A stretch of DNA of 64,000 bases from Raffaelea ambrosiae. Lineage: Eukaryota; Ascomycota; Sordariomycetes; Ophiostomatales; Ophiostomataceae. Shown here piece by piece: positions 1 through 12,743 of this stretch. Every line of letters starts with the position of its first letter. Position 1 is the first letter of the stretch. The stretch is taken from the NCBI GenBank assembly GCA_002778195.1, contig PCDI01000006.1, positions 101,021 through 165,020 of the forward strand, written 5' to 3'. Under the pieces are notes generated by a model, which saw nothing but the letters and a program-made list of their open reading frames with translations, was not told the origin of the DNA and made no database searches. The position numbers and the translations under genes were made by a program.

Positions 1-188
1 TTGGTCATGGATGCCGTATAGTCCAATTTCTCGGATGGACCGCACCCGGAGGTGGTGATAGAAGCAAGAAGCCGTGTAAAGGAAGTGAAGCGAACGCCTT
101 ACATATACGGCCGGGCCGTGTCCTGTTCATTACTGTGGTAGTGTACCACCGGCAGTGGCCAAATCTCGGGTTCGTCTGTTTTACCGTT

Positions 189-1769
189 TTACCGTTTTCC
201 TGAACCGGAAGTTACTTGGTCTGAAAAGTGCTCTTTGGCGTATTGTTCGCATGCCTGTTTGAGAGAAAGGGGACATGTTGTCAGTACACAAGTTCTACCT
301 TCTGTCCGCGTCCTCATCTACTTCTCAGGACTGCAAGTACGATCTGGCTTGCTTTGCATAAGAACAAGGACGTACCTTTGCTGGCTTCCCAACCTTCTGG
401 CCTATGACCTTCCACTTTTGGTTTTCGTATTCCTTGATAGCATTCAAAAGAGCAACACTCTGTATCATATGCAAAGTTAGCAATCCAACCAACGACCCTG
501 ATAAAAAACGGTCAATCCGGTGGCATATGTCGGCCCACAGCTCGCAGGTCATAATAGAGACTGCAGTCCTACGCCAAGATAATAGCGGGAGACAGCGCAT
601 GCAAATGGAGCCATACCTCGTCTTCAGCAAATTCAGCGTAATGCATGTCCTAGTCGCAGTGTTAGCCTATGTGGTGTGTTTCACGAGCGTGTGTTGGATG
701 CTGGGCGGCAAAATCTAACCTTGTACCAATGCTTCTTGACACTGCCTTCGGTACGTGTCGGGAATGTCTGTCCGTATATGTCAGCACCTGGGCTTCTTGC
801 ACGGGTTAATCGGTGTCGGGGTGGAACCTAGGCGACAGAATTGTCTAGATGATCGGCTTAACTCCCAAAGAGCAGGTGGTAGGCAACCCTGCCTCCTACT
901 ACATTGTAACCCACCTTTGCGATCTCAGCCCATGAACTGCCGGCATCTCGCATCTGCTTGAGACGGTGTTCCTCGGCGGGAGTCCAAGGTGTGTTTGTCC
1001 GGCTCTTCTTGGCGGGCGGCGGTGCGGGATTTGCGGCAGCATCTTCCGGAGGAGGTGCCTTCACGACACTTGAGGGGGCGTTTGCAGTCGGTGCGGCCGG
1101 GGTAGATGCGGCAGCGGGCTGTGGTGTCGGCGCGGATGCGGTGGCAGTTGAAGGGGCAGCAGCTGCAGGAACAGGGGGTGGAATAACAGGCGATGCGGAG
1201 GCTGCCGGGGGAGGGGCTGTTGCAGGGTTGGGCCGTTTGCGAACTCGACTGGGCGGAGCTGGTGCGGGGGCAGGCGCAGCTGTGGAAGGTGGTTGTTGTT
1301 GTGAAGCTGCATGTGGGGCTTGGGGGTGCTGCTGAGGGTGTGGCTGCGGATGCTGCTGCTGAGCGTGCTGCTGGGCATGTTGCTGAGCCTGCTGTTGAGC
1401 CTGCTGCTGGGCCTGCTGTTGGGCATGCTGTTGGGCGACATTCATCGGGGGCTGAACGGGAGGTGCATGGTGCTGTTGATTTGGTGCTTGGGGAGGTGGC
1501 TGCGCGTAAGGACGGAAATCCATCTGGTCATTTCGCCGAGCAGCCATGTGCTGCTGGTACTGGTGCTGCGCGCTATACCAAGGAGAGGCTGGGTTAGTAA
1601 AGGGTGACTCCGACTGTGAAGGCGACTGCATCCCCGGCATAGTAGGCATCTGCTGTGGCATAGGCGGCATCGGCGGCATCGGAGGCGGCATCGGAGGCAT
1701 TGGTGACATGGGCGACGACTGCTGCGACCCCCATGGCTGCTGCGTCACGTCGGGTCTGGTCCGTTTCAT
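189..1769 (-). CDS. Myb/SANT-type DNA-binding protein with long Q/P/A-rich N-terminus
   Basis: Five exons are inferred: 1769-915, 767-720, 649-617, 459-376, 254-189, giving 361 residues. Each intron has GT...AG ends and phases agree throughout. The N-terminal 255 residues are low complexity: Met-Pro repeats near residues 20-40, a Gln/His-rich block near 110-150, then Pro/Ala-rich sequence and a basic KKSR patch. Two Myb-like helix-turn-helix units follow. The first is near 260-301 (TPWTPAEEHRLKQM, then TFPTRTEGSVKKHWYK across an intron). The second is near 313-350 (NQKWKVIGQKVGKPAK then ACEQYAKEHF). The frame is open upstream of Met at 1769, but that sequence is repetitive and looks like 5' UTR, so MKRTRPD is taken as start. 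It is probably a nuclear transcription factor; targets are unknown. The micro-scale exons of 33 and 48 nt are well supported by the continuous Myb fold they restore. Confidence 0.85.
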
Positions 1770-2698
1770 CGAAGAAGGCCAGTCAAAGACAGCAGTGATG
1801 GGAGACGACTTGCAGAAAGTGTCATCTGCCCCGATAATGAGGCGGGGAGGCTGACGCGTAGAGGCGTGAGAAAGAAACAAGGAAAGGCGATGGGAGTGAA
1901 TATGGAGATGGAGATGGAGACGGTGTGGTGAGGTGATGCGTAATGTGAGATGGGGTTCGAGCGAGAGCCAAGCAGCTGGTGGGTGTAGATGTGCAGCGAT
2001 CCACGATCGACGGGACACAGGGGAGGAGAATCGGACAGGAGAGGTGCGCAAGAGAGAATCCAAAAACGTGCAAGTAATTCTAATGTGGAGGTTGACGGTT
2101 CAATTCACCAGTGCGTGCGGAGTGGGACAGAGCCTGGACGCATGAGGTAGGGCTGGGCCTGTCGACCAGGTTGGGGGGGGGATGGTTTGAAAGGGGGGTA
2201 GCGCAACGGCAACGGAATAATAGAAAAGAGTGATGGCGGCGGCAGTGGTTGGTGGTTCGAATCAAGAGGTCTCCACGAGGGCGCATGTACGGGAACGCAA
2301 TAGGAGCGGCTCACTGCTCGCTGTAGCGCTGCTTGTGATGGATATGGCGGGCGGGTAGTTTGCATTTGCGATGAGACTGGGTTGCGGGCAGGTAGCTCCT
2401 GGCGCGCAGTGTCGGTCGAGCCGGCGGTCCGTCCGTGTCGTGTCGCCTTCCGAGTCGTCGTCGTCCGTGTCGCCTTGCGTGCCTTGCCTTGGGAATGGCC
2501 GAGGGGATACCAAAAGGTACGAGTACAAGAAGGGGAGGTACTTACTGCATGTCGTTGGGGTGGTTGGTGGAGTTACCGTAGATGTACTCCGGCACAGGGC
2601 CGACCTGCCACTGCTCCATGGTCTAGAAAGGCGCTCTGAAGCACCGGGTCAGAAAACAGTTTGCGACAGAGGAAACGAACGAGTAAATGTCGAAGCGA

Positions 2699-2751
2699 GG
2701 AAGCGAGAAGAAACGAGAAGAAACGAGGAAACGAGGAAACGAGGAAACGGG
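2699..2751. repeat. Tandem GAGGAAAC-type purine repeat
   Basis: Degenerate then perfect copies of an octamer GAGGAAAC / GAGAAGAAAC run through this stretch, ending in GAGGAAACGGGC. It lies in the 5' flank of the upstream Myb gene and carries no coding signal. Confidence 0.8.
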
Positions 2752-3249
2752 CAATAGAAAATCGCCGCGTTTGGGAGCGCGAGGAATGCGAAGTGAGGCG
2801 AAATGATGAAGTAAGGCAATGGGAAGCGCAGCGATGCGATGGAATGCAATGCTAGGGGAGGTGGTAGCTGAGAGGTGTGTCCTGGATCAATGACGCGGTT
2901 GGACGGAGGTTCAGGCGTGCGTGTGTGTCTTTGTGATGAAGCAGATGAGATCGCCTTTTTTGGTTTGTTTTTATTATATTTTGCAGGCGTTCTTTTTTTT
3001 GGTGCCGTGTTCTGTGTTTTTTTCTGGGTTTTCTGCCCACTTTCTGCCAGCTCCAGTCGCGGAGGACTCGGGCACTGCGGATTGGTGCGGGTGGCTGAGA
3101 CCCAAACACAACGCAAGCCTTTTTTGGAGGGGTGGTGAGGAGATGGAGGGAGCTGGTTTGGGTTTGCTGCGTTTTTTTACTTTGTTTGTGCCGGTTGTGC
3201 TGTTTATGATTTGCTCCTTTTTTTTGCTGCTTTTGGCGACCGTGTTTTT

Positions 3250-3283
3250 GGGGGGGCCGGGGGGGGGGGGGGGTTTTTTTTTT
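3250..3283. repeat. Poly-G/poly-T homopolymer block
   Basis: A run of about 24 nearly uninterrupted G residues (broken once by CC) is followed directly by ten T. Such tracts are error-prone in assembly, so exact lengths are unreliable. Confidence 0.85.
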
Positions 3284-3474
3284 CAAACGGTCGCCTTGTT
3301 GGTGAAGGCAGCGTTGAACACTGACAGAAGCTGACGGAGTGGAGTCGACGACGACGCGCGCGACGCCTGCACAGCTAGCAACAGACTGGTGGGACAAAAG
3401 CAGGTGTGCACAGCTCAGGTCCCAGCCAACGGTCGCATTTGCGAGTGCAGCTGGGCGAGTGACTGGCGGCGGCG

Positions 3475-3499
3475 ACACACACACACACACACACCACAC
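3475..3499. repeat. CA dinucleotide microsatellite
   Basis: Ten uninterrupted AC units followed by CACAC; a simple microsatellite within the gene-free interval. Confidence 0.9.
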
Positions 3500-3602
3500 G
3501 ATGGAAGGCGGCCGCGTGCGATAAGAAACACGCCGGACAGCTCCAGGGGACAGCCCAGAGAACACCGTGCAGGAACACGCGCCAAGGAGGATGGATGGAG
3601 GG

Positions 3603-3654
3603 CGATGAAGCGGCGGAGCGATGAAGCGATGAAGTGATGGAGTGATGGAGTGAG
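3603..3654. repeat. GATGAAGC/GATGGAGT short tandem repeat
   Basis: Six or so degenerate 8-9 bp units (CGATGAAG, TGATGGAG) run in tandem. No coding evidence is seen. Confidence 0.75.
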
Positions 3655-6600
3655 GTCGCAACAAAGAAACGGAAAAGAAATGCCTGGGAAAAGGCTCGAT
3701 AGCAGAAACAAAAGGAGGGGGATGTGCTATGCAGAACAAAGAAACGACAGCATTGCCAGGGAAACTGCCAGGGAAACGCAGCACGAAACACCAGGAACGG
3801 GAAACAAATGGATCACTGCAGGGTAATACTTCAGATACCTTGCCTGGTTGACTTACGGGCGTGTCGGGATCGTGGAGGCCTGGCTGCGAGGCAGGCGGCG
3901 AACACCTGCGACAAAGAGGTATCTGGCGGTCTTAAGCCCCGGTCGCTTCGTGGTGCTCTGTGGGCGGCGGCTTGATGGATGCGTCGGCTGTTTGTCTGGC
4001 GTGTGCAATGCTGGCAGCGCGGTGTTGTCGCAAAGACGTTGTTGTGTGGTGGTTGCTCGTCACGTTTTCCCCGAGTTTTGTTCGCCCAAAAATATGTACT
4101 TTGCAGAACTGGTGACGGCGACCGTTGGAGAAGGAAAATCTCTGTAAGGTACGGCAGGCACGCCAAACCGGTTTTGGCGTTTTGCGAAAAGCAAGACTGT
4201 CTGGTTTTGTGTGGTTCTCTGGCTAGCCTTTCCTTTTCTTCTTGCCAGTGCCTGCTTCTGGGGGTGGCTCTACTTTTCTTTTCTCCTCTTCTTTGGTTTA
4301 TTTTTACCTCTTTTTCTGCCTTTTCTTCTCGTTCGCCCCCCCCCTTTTGGCTCGCGAAACCCCAATTTTGAGAACCAGGGCGGGTGTGGTGGCTGGTAAA
4401 CAAGAACGCGTGCTTTCTGTACAAGAGTTATGTGAGCCACATGCCACTTTGTACGCCACCATACAGGAATTTCATTTTCCCCTGATCCCTTTGTTCTCGT
4501 CTGCTGTTCTCATGGGGGGAGGGGGAAGGCGCGTGTCCTTTTTGCTTTGGTTCCTTTCTTTTTTGCCATCTTGCTGTCTACCCATCTTCTTGACCCGGCC
4601 GTTTTTTCTGTTCTTACACGTGATCGTGTATTGGTCTGGCCAGACGTACCTTTTAGCGATGCTATAATAATAGCACCACAAGCTGCGGGCAGTCAGACAG
4701 ACAAGGTCGCGGACAATAGCATTTGTCCGGGTTTCAACGGTCCAGACAATCGTGTGTAAACGGTAATAACGCCCAAAATAAAGTTCGCAGACAACTCGGC
4801 TGGTCGCAGGCCAGGGGCAGGAACAACGTCAACAGGGCTGAACCAAAGGCTGTTGAACATGTACCTGTGGGCGAGGTCACTGCTAGGTCCAGGCTCAACG
4901 CTGTTCCGTATCTGCGGTATCTTACATATATAGTATGTATCTTTATGGGTATGTACGATGTACGTGTTTGCGAGGCCGATAGAAAAAAAAGCCAAACCGA
5001 TTGGGAGGCGGAGAAACCGTAGGATGCCATCCCAGGCTTTAGCGGGCGGGGTGGTGGAAGTATTTTTTGTATTATTATTCAGGGTATCTATCCTACGAGT
5101 ACAGTAGCTTCTACCCTATGGTCCCTAATGGCCTCTCTCTTGGCTCCGCCCCCTCAGTCAGCTACTACCAGTAACTCCACCCCGGAGGCAAAGGGTACAT
5201 AGTACAGCGACAACAAAGGCCATCCTCGGCCCCATACAATCCTTGGCGCTGTCTGAATAAGCACGCCCAGGCTACGGCGCCAGTTCTTCAGTGTACTCCG
5301 GTACATCCGTGTCCGATTATGTCAGCAGTGACGCGAAATGCATACGAGTCGTGGCATGCTGTTTGCACAGCAAAAAAGTAATTGTCGGTCACCGTACTCG
5401 TACAAGGCAGCACTGCCACGCTCTTTTTGGCAGCGATGCCCTACGTAGCTCTTCATTTCGGCATTTCCTTATCAGGCTATCACAAGGACTGGGGTCGGCT
5501 ACACATAGTCATACATAGTACACCTTGTGTTGTGTTCGAGGCCCTGGCATGGGTTCGCATTGAAAGGAATGGAAGCACGTAAAAGTCGTGACGTGACCAC
5601 CCGGACCCTTCTTAGCGGCTGCATTAGACTGTCCGCCGAGTGGGGAAGAGCTGCCCACAAAGAGGAAGCAACTACGGTGTACTCCAATACTGCCCAATAA
5701 CGCCCCAAATCCAATACTCCTACTCCTCGTATTCCAGACCACACCCTCTATTATTCCCTGTCTTTGTCTTGTACTCGTAAGATACAGTGCACTATCTTCT
5801 CTCGCTGCTGCCGTACACCGTGCGAGCACGGTGTGCAGGGTATTGTTAGCGCGATGGCTTTTGATGGTCGGAAGCTGCCCAGGCTCGGCAGCCGCAAAGT
5901 TCTGGTCCAAAGTGCCGGTCCAAAAAGCCAACTAGGCCCAAGCGGCTGGCCCAACAGATACGAGGCAACAATCAGGAAAGGGGCGCAGGATTACTACGAG
6001 TATGTAAAAGGAGAAAGTGTCAGCGATCGTCCTCGTTGTCCGGCATGTGATATAAGCCAGAACAGAGAGGTCTACGGTGTTATGCCTAATAATTCCCGGC
6101 TTATCTGGGCTCATTGATAACCAATTCGGTGTGCCTCTCACTTACGGTCTTGATTCAATCTGGCACCATCTTATCTCGTTTGCAAGTTGGCGAAGCTTTC
6201 TTGCCGAGAGTTGTGCCTTTGAATCCACCGTGCAGCACGGCATCCCTGTGGGTACCCCAGCCCAGCTTTGGCAGGGATGAAAGCAGGCGTGGACACGCGC
6301 ATGGTGTGTCTCTTGTTTAGACAGTTCAATACCTACCGTGAAGTACCCATAAGTACATTTGCCTGCGAGGCTCCTTTCAAAGTCTTGGCAACCGCACTGG
6401 CAGCCTCGTTCAAACAAGCCCTGTATCTCAGGTCTTTTGTTTGCGACTAGTTATCACTCAAAGACGCGGCCTACTCTCGTCGTTTATGATTTGTGTAACC
6501 CCCGCCCCCGCCCGCTGAAAAGGGTTTTTTGTCATCAAGATTTTACATCGTTGTGGCATCTGGCATTTGGGCTGAGCAGCACTTCAGGTGCGGGTTTCTG

Positions 6601-9600
6601 TAGCGATGTCATCGATCGCCTGTAGGTGTTCCCGCCCGTACATGGCTACTCTAACCACCTTGTCTCGGCATGCAAGGCACTCTTTCGAGCTGCTCCCCAA
6701 ATGTCTTTCTGTTTTCGTCCCCAGTCATAGAGCCGAATTAGGTGAGTCTTATTGCACGTTCCAACTGCGCCGGTCCTGCATCTGCCTGCTCCTCTTCATT
6801 CTGCAGGAACTTGCTTCGGATTCCAGGTTCGCTGGGGCCACGCAACGAGTTCAGACAAAACAGAGAAGAACCATCCGATCACGAGGCCGATCTGCGCGAC
6901 TCCTCCGGACTTCTGCACTTCGGCCGGAAACAACTTCATCCGTGATGCAGGCGTTTCTTTTGAGACCAAAGAAAAAGAAGAAACTTTTCTGATACAATCA
7001 GGTTCTCCATGTTCATGCTTTCTGGATGCCGTCACCATAAACCAGCGACGCCGTTTTTTATTTAGTGCTGAAACTGCTAAAGTCACATATTGTAGATTGT
7101 CGGCGACCGGAGACGGTATGAGTGTCAGGTTGTCGGTTCCAGCTTACCATACATTCGGCGAGGTCCAAGAACCAGGACGTTTTTGTCGTTCCCATTTTGG
7201 TGTTGTGGAGCATCTGGGCTCGCCCTGTAAGCGGATTTCTGATGTCAATTCGTTCCTGAGAATTGGCGGCGATACTTGGGTACCCGTGCGTACACTATGA
7301 GCTAAACTCGTCGGTCTACATTGTGTGGTCTTGTTTAATGGATAGTAGATTACGGTCCTGTACAGTGATCGACGATAAAGAAAATTATATAAAAAGATGC
7401 AGAGTCAGAATCGGATTTTTGGCAAGTTAAATCAGATTTCCAGGTTGAGCGTGGTTTTGCTTGCGGATCGTCTACCAAAACTCCGTCATCAGACGATAGC
7501 AGGCCGCCTTGGCTTGTGTTTCGATTGTGTGGCAGGAGGGTGAAATCCGGTGGGCGGGCGCGTCTTTCATTACCCAAGAGATTGTACCTGACCATTCTAC
7601 TTCAAAGGTTCATGAGTCACCCCGCACAAGTATCGTGGTGTGCTCCTCAAGTAGCAGAGTATGGGAATAACCAAGAAATAAAGCCCCCAGAATCGCTCGG
7701 TTTCTATCTTTTGTTTGTTTGTTTGTTTGTGAGTTTGTAGATGAAATAATTGCCGAGAAGCAGCAGCAAAGCATATTGTGCAAAATAACACATCCTGCGA
7801 TTGCTTTTAAATCCGTGTAGTAATCTGCACTGCGCAGTCCTCCGGGAGAGAGGGTAATGGCGAAGGGAGCACAATGAAGTGAATTATTTGCCCCGGTTGG
7901 TATGTATGCTTTTGTGCATAAGTCCTTCGTCACTCTACAGGTACGCAATAAACAACTCGCCGGACCTGTGTCTTCCCAGAGAGGGGTAACAGGTCGGATA
8001 TTCTTGCGCTCTTTCATTTGGGCTAAAAAAAAAGTGAAATCGCTTTCGCACGTCGCATTGCCCCGTATAGGCTCTCTTTAAAACAATGACGTTGTTTCAA
8101 TATTTGTTTTGTCTTAGCCTGCACGGAACGACTGTTTTCCGTTGCAGCCAAACCAAAAAAAGTCAATCGAGGCGCAATGAACCGAGTGCGGCTCAAAGAT
8201 GCGAGAAACAAGCCACTACCCAGCCGCTGCTGTGTGGATTCTAAAATGCAATGTTTCTTTAAAACCGAGACTGTCGGCCTTGCCGCCTGCTTTGTTGTGC
8301 TGTCTGCAAGATGAGAGCAAGCATGATTTGTCCATGATTTGTCCATCCCCTAGTTCTCAACCCGAGTCGTTGTCGAAACGACACGAATTTCTCGAACTAT
8401 GCCTGATTCTTGTTTGTTCTCCTTTTAGAAATGATTTCTGTTTCCCTTCTATTGCTGGGCCGGGCTGCTATGGTATAAGTCCGAAGTATTTATAAGCGAG
8501 GTCCTCATATAGCAATGGGCCCAATTTCGCAAGATGCTGGTCTTATCTTGGAAAACGTAGCCAAGCATCACCGTTGGACCGCTACGCACAAAGAGGAAAT
8601 ATTTAAGGTTAGTGTGCAGCAATTTTTGTGGCGTCTTCCGTTGCCAAGCTCACGAGGAGACAGTCACCAATCTTGCCTTTGTTTGTGCTAACTACGTATC
8701 TACGATGGGTGAAGGCAGCGAAGGCGAAAACGATTTATGCATATTGTTTACTGTTCCCTAGCTTGTTTCACAGCCAACCCCAAACAAATCGTGACAGTAG
8801 CTTGGAATGCTTGTACAGCGTGTGTCTACGACACACGCGAAAGAGACTTGGTAGTGGAGAACCCCTGAGCCTGCAGGAACCCCACCATGGTGACCCCTGA
8901 GAAGAGAGGGTTTTGATACAAGGTTGAAATTGCATCAGCATCAAGGCGAGTTTCAGGGCACTGTGGCGCTGCGGGTTCTTCTCGTCCACTTGTCCAAATG
9001 AGGACGACACCCTGCGGCCCCAACACCAGGCCGCCAGTAATGCAGCCCCGGCAGCAGATTGCTTACATTGGTGCTGAAACGGAACATCTGCTATCTTGGG
9101 CACGTTGCCACCCTGCTACTATGTAAAAAAAAAACCCCAGCACTACTTGTACGCGCAGGGATTCCCTGTTGCCTGCGGAGGGCCAGACCGCTCTCTTGGT
9201 AGAAACAAGCTCCTGTTTCAACTGGGGTTCCATGTTGGACCCAGCAATATTACTCTATCTTACATGCAATATGCTGTCAGATACAAGCCAGATACGGGGC
9301 TGGGAGCGAGGGATGTTTGGCCGACAGCATCTTCCCTTGCATCCTGTGGTTGCGCAGGATGATGCAGTGTACTCGCAGATGTAGATGGCCAGGCCCTTGT
9401 TTCTGCAGATTAGCGACGATTGGGGCTCTGCAAGCGGTGGACTTCTGCTGGCCAATGGCGTGTGCCGCAAATAGACCCAAACGGTGTTCCGACGTCCCAT
9501 TGAAACCCATGTCTGACACGAATCTTCTTCTTTAAACTTTCCACCCAGCACAGCCATTGCCGCCCACGACTGGCCATCATGGACTGGTTGCATCTATGTC

Positions 9601-11119
9601 ACTGTCACGATTCCCGCAGAGAAGTATTGCCCAAGTTGTTACGTCGGCTAGGACATTTGCCTCCTGGTTCTCTGTGCGGCTCGTGTACGGAGACAAGCGA
9701 AACACCCACGTTGTTGCTGCGACTGGGCAGAAAACAAGCCGTTTCCCGTGGGGATCACGAGAGCAGGACTGGGAACTGATTTGGCCGCTTTGCTGGGTTC
9801 GACTGCTGACAGACTTGCTGGCTGGAAAGCTGCGAGACGATGGTTCCTGCCGCCAGACCCGGGGAAAAGACAAGCAGACACAAGCAACCGCCATGGTAGA
9901 ACGCTTGACGTGTCTGCTTGCGTCGGTGCCCGGGTTATGGCAAACCCGTGCTCCCTTTAATTCTACTCTCGTCCAAACTGTGGAAACAAGGCCCCTCTTT
10001 TTGCCCGCACTGCATTGACGGTGGAAAATCTCACACCCTCACGCCCTCTCGACGATACTGGTGAGTGATGCAAATGATGCCCAAGGCTTTGAGATGGTTT
10101 CTCCAAGACAACAGATGGAAACGCAGCCCGCACTCAGGTAAGGAGTGGGGGGGGGCAGTCATGTCCTGGTGCATAGATCTGGACCGTCTGCAGCTTGTCG
10201 TGCCAAGCATGGCTGCTGTCCCAGCGCTTTTCAACGATCTTGCCGTCAGGGACCAGGGTTTTTTCTCCTTTTCTTACCTTTTTTTAAAAAGTGACCACAA
10301 TAGTGGGTAGCCCGTGCACGTCTTCGCTCCTACTCGTAACTACACCATAGTCACCCCTTGTTTTCTCTCTTTGGTATCTCGTCTCTTAGTCTCTCCAGGT
10401 GGCCCTCGTGCCCTCCAGTATAAGAACTATACACAAATAAATACGAACCAATCCATTCGCAGTGGGTACTTGCTGTTTTGCGTTCTCCCAGAAGGCTAAT
10501 GCTGTTCCAATAGAGAAAAGCTGCGGGCCAGACTGGATTCATGCTGTCTTGTCCTGTGACTTCAAACTTCACACCCTCCATCACCTACACCCAAACACAT
10601 ACTACCCCCCTTCCAAACGTACTCTCGCACACACAACGCTTGCATGCTCAAACGCTCAGACGCACACCCAGTTCTCCCCTACCGTTGTTTCGTCCTTTTG
10701 TCTCTGGTTTGACCGTCCGGGGTCAGGCCTTGTCTTCAACTAAGAGGCTAGTCTTGGCTGCGTTCCATCACCGGCATTGTTTTGTGTGTGTGTATGCTCC
10801 ACAATGGTTTTGTTTGTGTCAAGGACAAGGAGGCGAAAGAGTTGCCGTGAACAGTGCTCTTGCGGACTATGACCTCGAAGATTACCCCGGGTCTCCGCCT
10901 AAGAGGCCACTGCTTTGGCAGCGCATCAACATGGAACCCTGACGAGGACTTGGATGTGCATTATTATCCTCGGCTTTCCCTTCAGATCCTGATCTCTTTC
11001 GTTTCCCTCTTCCTCTTGCCTTCTCAGTTATATTATTACTCGTACACCCCCCGGATTCTTTCCTCCCAAGAAAGTTTCCTTGCCTCTACCACAACGCTGT
11101 TGCGTGTGCTGTACTTTCT

Positions 11120-11192
11120 TTTTCGCTTCTTGTTCGCTTTCTTTCGCTTCTCTTTCGCTTCTCTTTCGATTCTCTTTCGCTTCTCTTCTCGC
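11120..11192. repeat. TTTCGCTTCTC tandem array in presumed leader
   Basis: About five to six imperfect 11-bp copies of TTTCGCTTCTC form a pyrimidine-rich tract ending in CTTCTCGCAG. This could be the polypyrimidine tract and acceptor of a 5' UTR intron of the Myb gene starting at 11527, or a promoter CT-box. Confidence 0.65.
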
Positions 11193-11526
11193 AGCTGGCC
11201 TCCTGACCTTCTCTTCAATGCCCAACTGGTTTGGCTGCTTCCATTCTTTTGACAAGAAGGTTTATTTTGTTTCACTATCTTTCTAATTCATCTTCACCAC
11301 CTTACTTTTCTATACCCCTTTAAGCCCAGTGCGTTTTTTTACACGACTGTACGAGAAACACTATTCATTTCTTCGTCCGTCTCATTGTCCTTCACGAGTC
11401 CAAGTCTGATACGGCTGCGTTCTGAAGAAACCACTCTTCAGGCTCAAACATCTTCACCAACGAACTCGTGTCTTGGTCCTGTTGCAAATCAACACCAGCA
11501 GGATACTGCCTCATTCGCGCACCACC

Positions 11527-12743
11527 ATGTCTCCCACCATGCAACTGGCCCCTTCCGCCAGCTACACTCCGACATCTGATGTTATGGATCGCCATGAATA
11601 TGGCGTGACCAAGAACCGGAAGCAGGCATCGACTGGGGGAGGAAGAGCCTGGAGTGACGACGAGGTATGTCTCTGCACTTCAGCTGGTCTGAACTTGATC
11701 CTCGAGAATCACAAGGAGACCGGCCGTTGTCTACCGAGCACATATTCAGTACTAACAGATGACCACAGGAGGTGTATCTTCTCCAGACCCGTCTCCAGAA
11801 GATGCCATACAAGCACATCGCGGCACATCTGAAAAAAACCGAGCTGGCTTGCCGCCTCCACTACCACCAGCTGAGCCACGGCAGCAACCGACGCAAGCGT
11901 ACCATGAGTGTTTCCTCCGGATCTTCGACCGGGGGCCACTCGCCCATCCCCACGGCATCTGTTCCGTCCCCAATCCATGAGCAGTCCCCGACACCACCCC
12001 CCCCCGGAAACCCTGACACCTATGTCCACATGTCTAGCGGCGGAGTCCAGCTGCCCAGCATCATGGCAGCCACTGCCAACAACACATCGTCGCCAAGGCT
12101 GCCGACTATTCTGCCCAAGCCGGTTTCCATGACCCTGGCCCTGGTTGCCGGGACAGCGACCTCGTCTCACGGATATCAGTCCAGCAGCGGTCTCCCAGAC
12201 GGCATCACGTCCGTTCCACCGCCGCACAGCGCCCCGCTGCTTCCAGCCTCGTCGTTCACCACACCGACGTCTGCGAGTGGCAAGGCTTCTCCGCACTCTG
12301 CGACCCTCACATCTGGAACACCAAGCCTTCGCCTTGACTGCTCGTCCCTACCGCCTCCCCTTCCGTCCTCGGCTGGGCCTCACCACCCAGTGGATATGGC
12401 TCGCCTGCAGAGCATTTACTCGGTCCACCGATCACAGTTCTGGTCCGCTATTGCCTCAGACTACGGACACGGCGCCAACCCGGTCGTCCTCGAACAGGTC
12501 TGGCGCTCGGGGAGCTATGGTAGCAGCGCCGGCAACCAAGCCCCGAACCAGCAGACCGCCACTCCAGTCACTCCTGGCACGTCACCCGACGACCGAGATA
12601 TCTTCTACGGTGTAAAGGGAAGCCAGGACAAGACACGCATCTCGGCCATTCTTGGCATTGATGCCAACCCTCGAAGCCCCAAAGAGCGCGAAATCGTCCG
12701 AAGACTCGAGGAGGAGCGGGTGACTGTCGCTCCGGTTGCATGA
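11527..12743 (+). CDS. Myb-like HTH protein
   Basis: Two exons, 11527-11664 and 11769-12743, encode 370 residues; the 104-nt intron has GTATGT and CCACAG ends and is phase 0. Splicing restores the helix-turn-helix RAWSDDEEVYLLQTRLQ, then MPYKHIAAHLKKTELACRLH (residues about 40-80), followed by YHQLSHGSNRRKR. This single Myb-like DNA-binding unit with a basic tail is a recurrent fungal arrangement. The middle is Ser/Pro/Thr-rich and probably disordered. A second conserved-looking block near the C-terminus (KTRISAILGIDANPRSPKER) ends in a charged helix. The start ATG sits in an ACCACC-ATG context. It is likely a nuclear regulator; no target is known. It faces the other Myb gene across the long 5' interval. 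Confidence 0.82.

Larger units (their letters stand above)
1770..11526. other. Long gene-free interval between two divergent Myb genes
   Basis: About 9.8 kb separates two divergently transcribed Myb-like genes. No reading frame here shows a recognisable domain or a convincing exon chain. Open frames at 2852-3784 and 2371-2757 are low complexity. The interval contains purine-rich tandem repeats, a CA microsatellite, homopolymer runs and pyrimidine-rich tracts, listed separately. The last kilobase before 11527 is pyrimidine rich and looks like promoter or 5' UTR, possibly with an intron ending near 11194 (CTTCTCGCAG). Long intergenic spaces of this kind often flank developmental regulators in filamentous fungi; that is inference. 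Non-coding RNAs cannot be excluded. Confidence 0.6.

Noticed and set aside
1770..2063. In-frame N-terminal extension of the first Myb-like protein
   Set aside because: Open for 98 further codons but His/Leu/Ser low complexity with no conserved feature; the sequence looks like a leader. MKRTRPD at 1769 is a better start.
2240..2275. Possible tRNA B box (GGTTCGAATC)
   Set aside because: The flanking bases do not pair into a T-arm stem and no A box or acceptor stem is found at the right spacing.
2852..3784. 310-codon open frame, minus strand
   Set aside because: Composed of repeats, homopolymer-derived Pro/Lys runs and no domain; also open frames on other strands there reflect low complexity.
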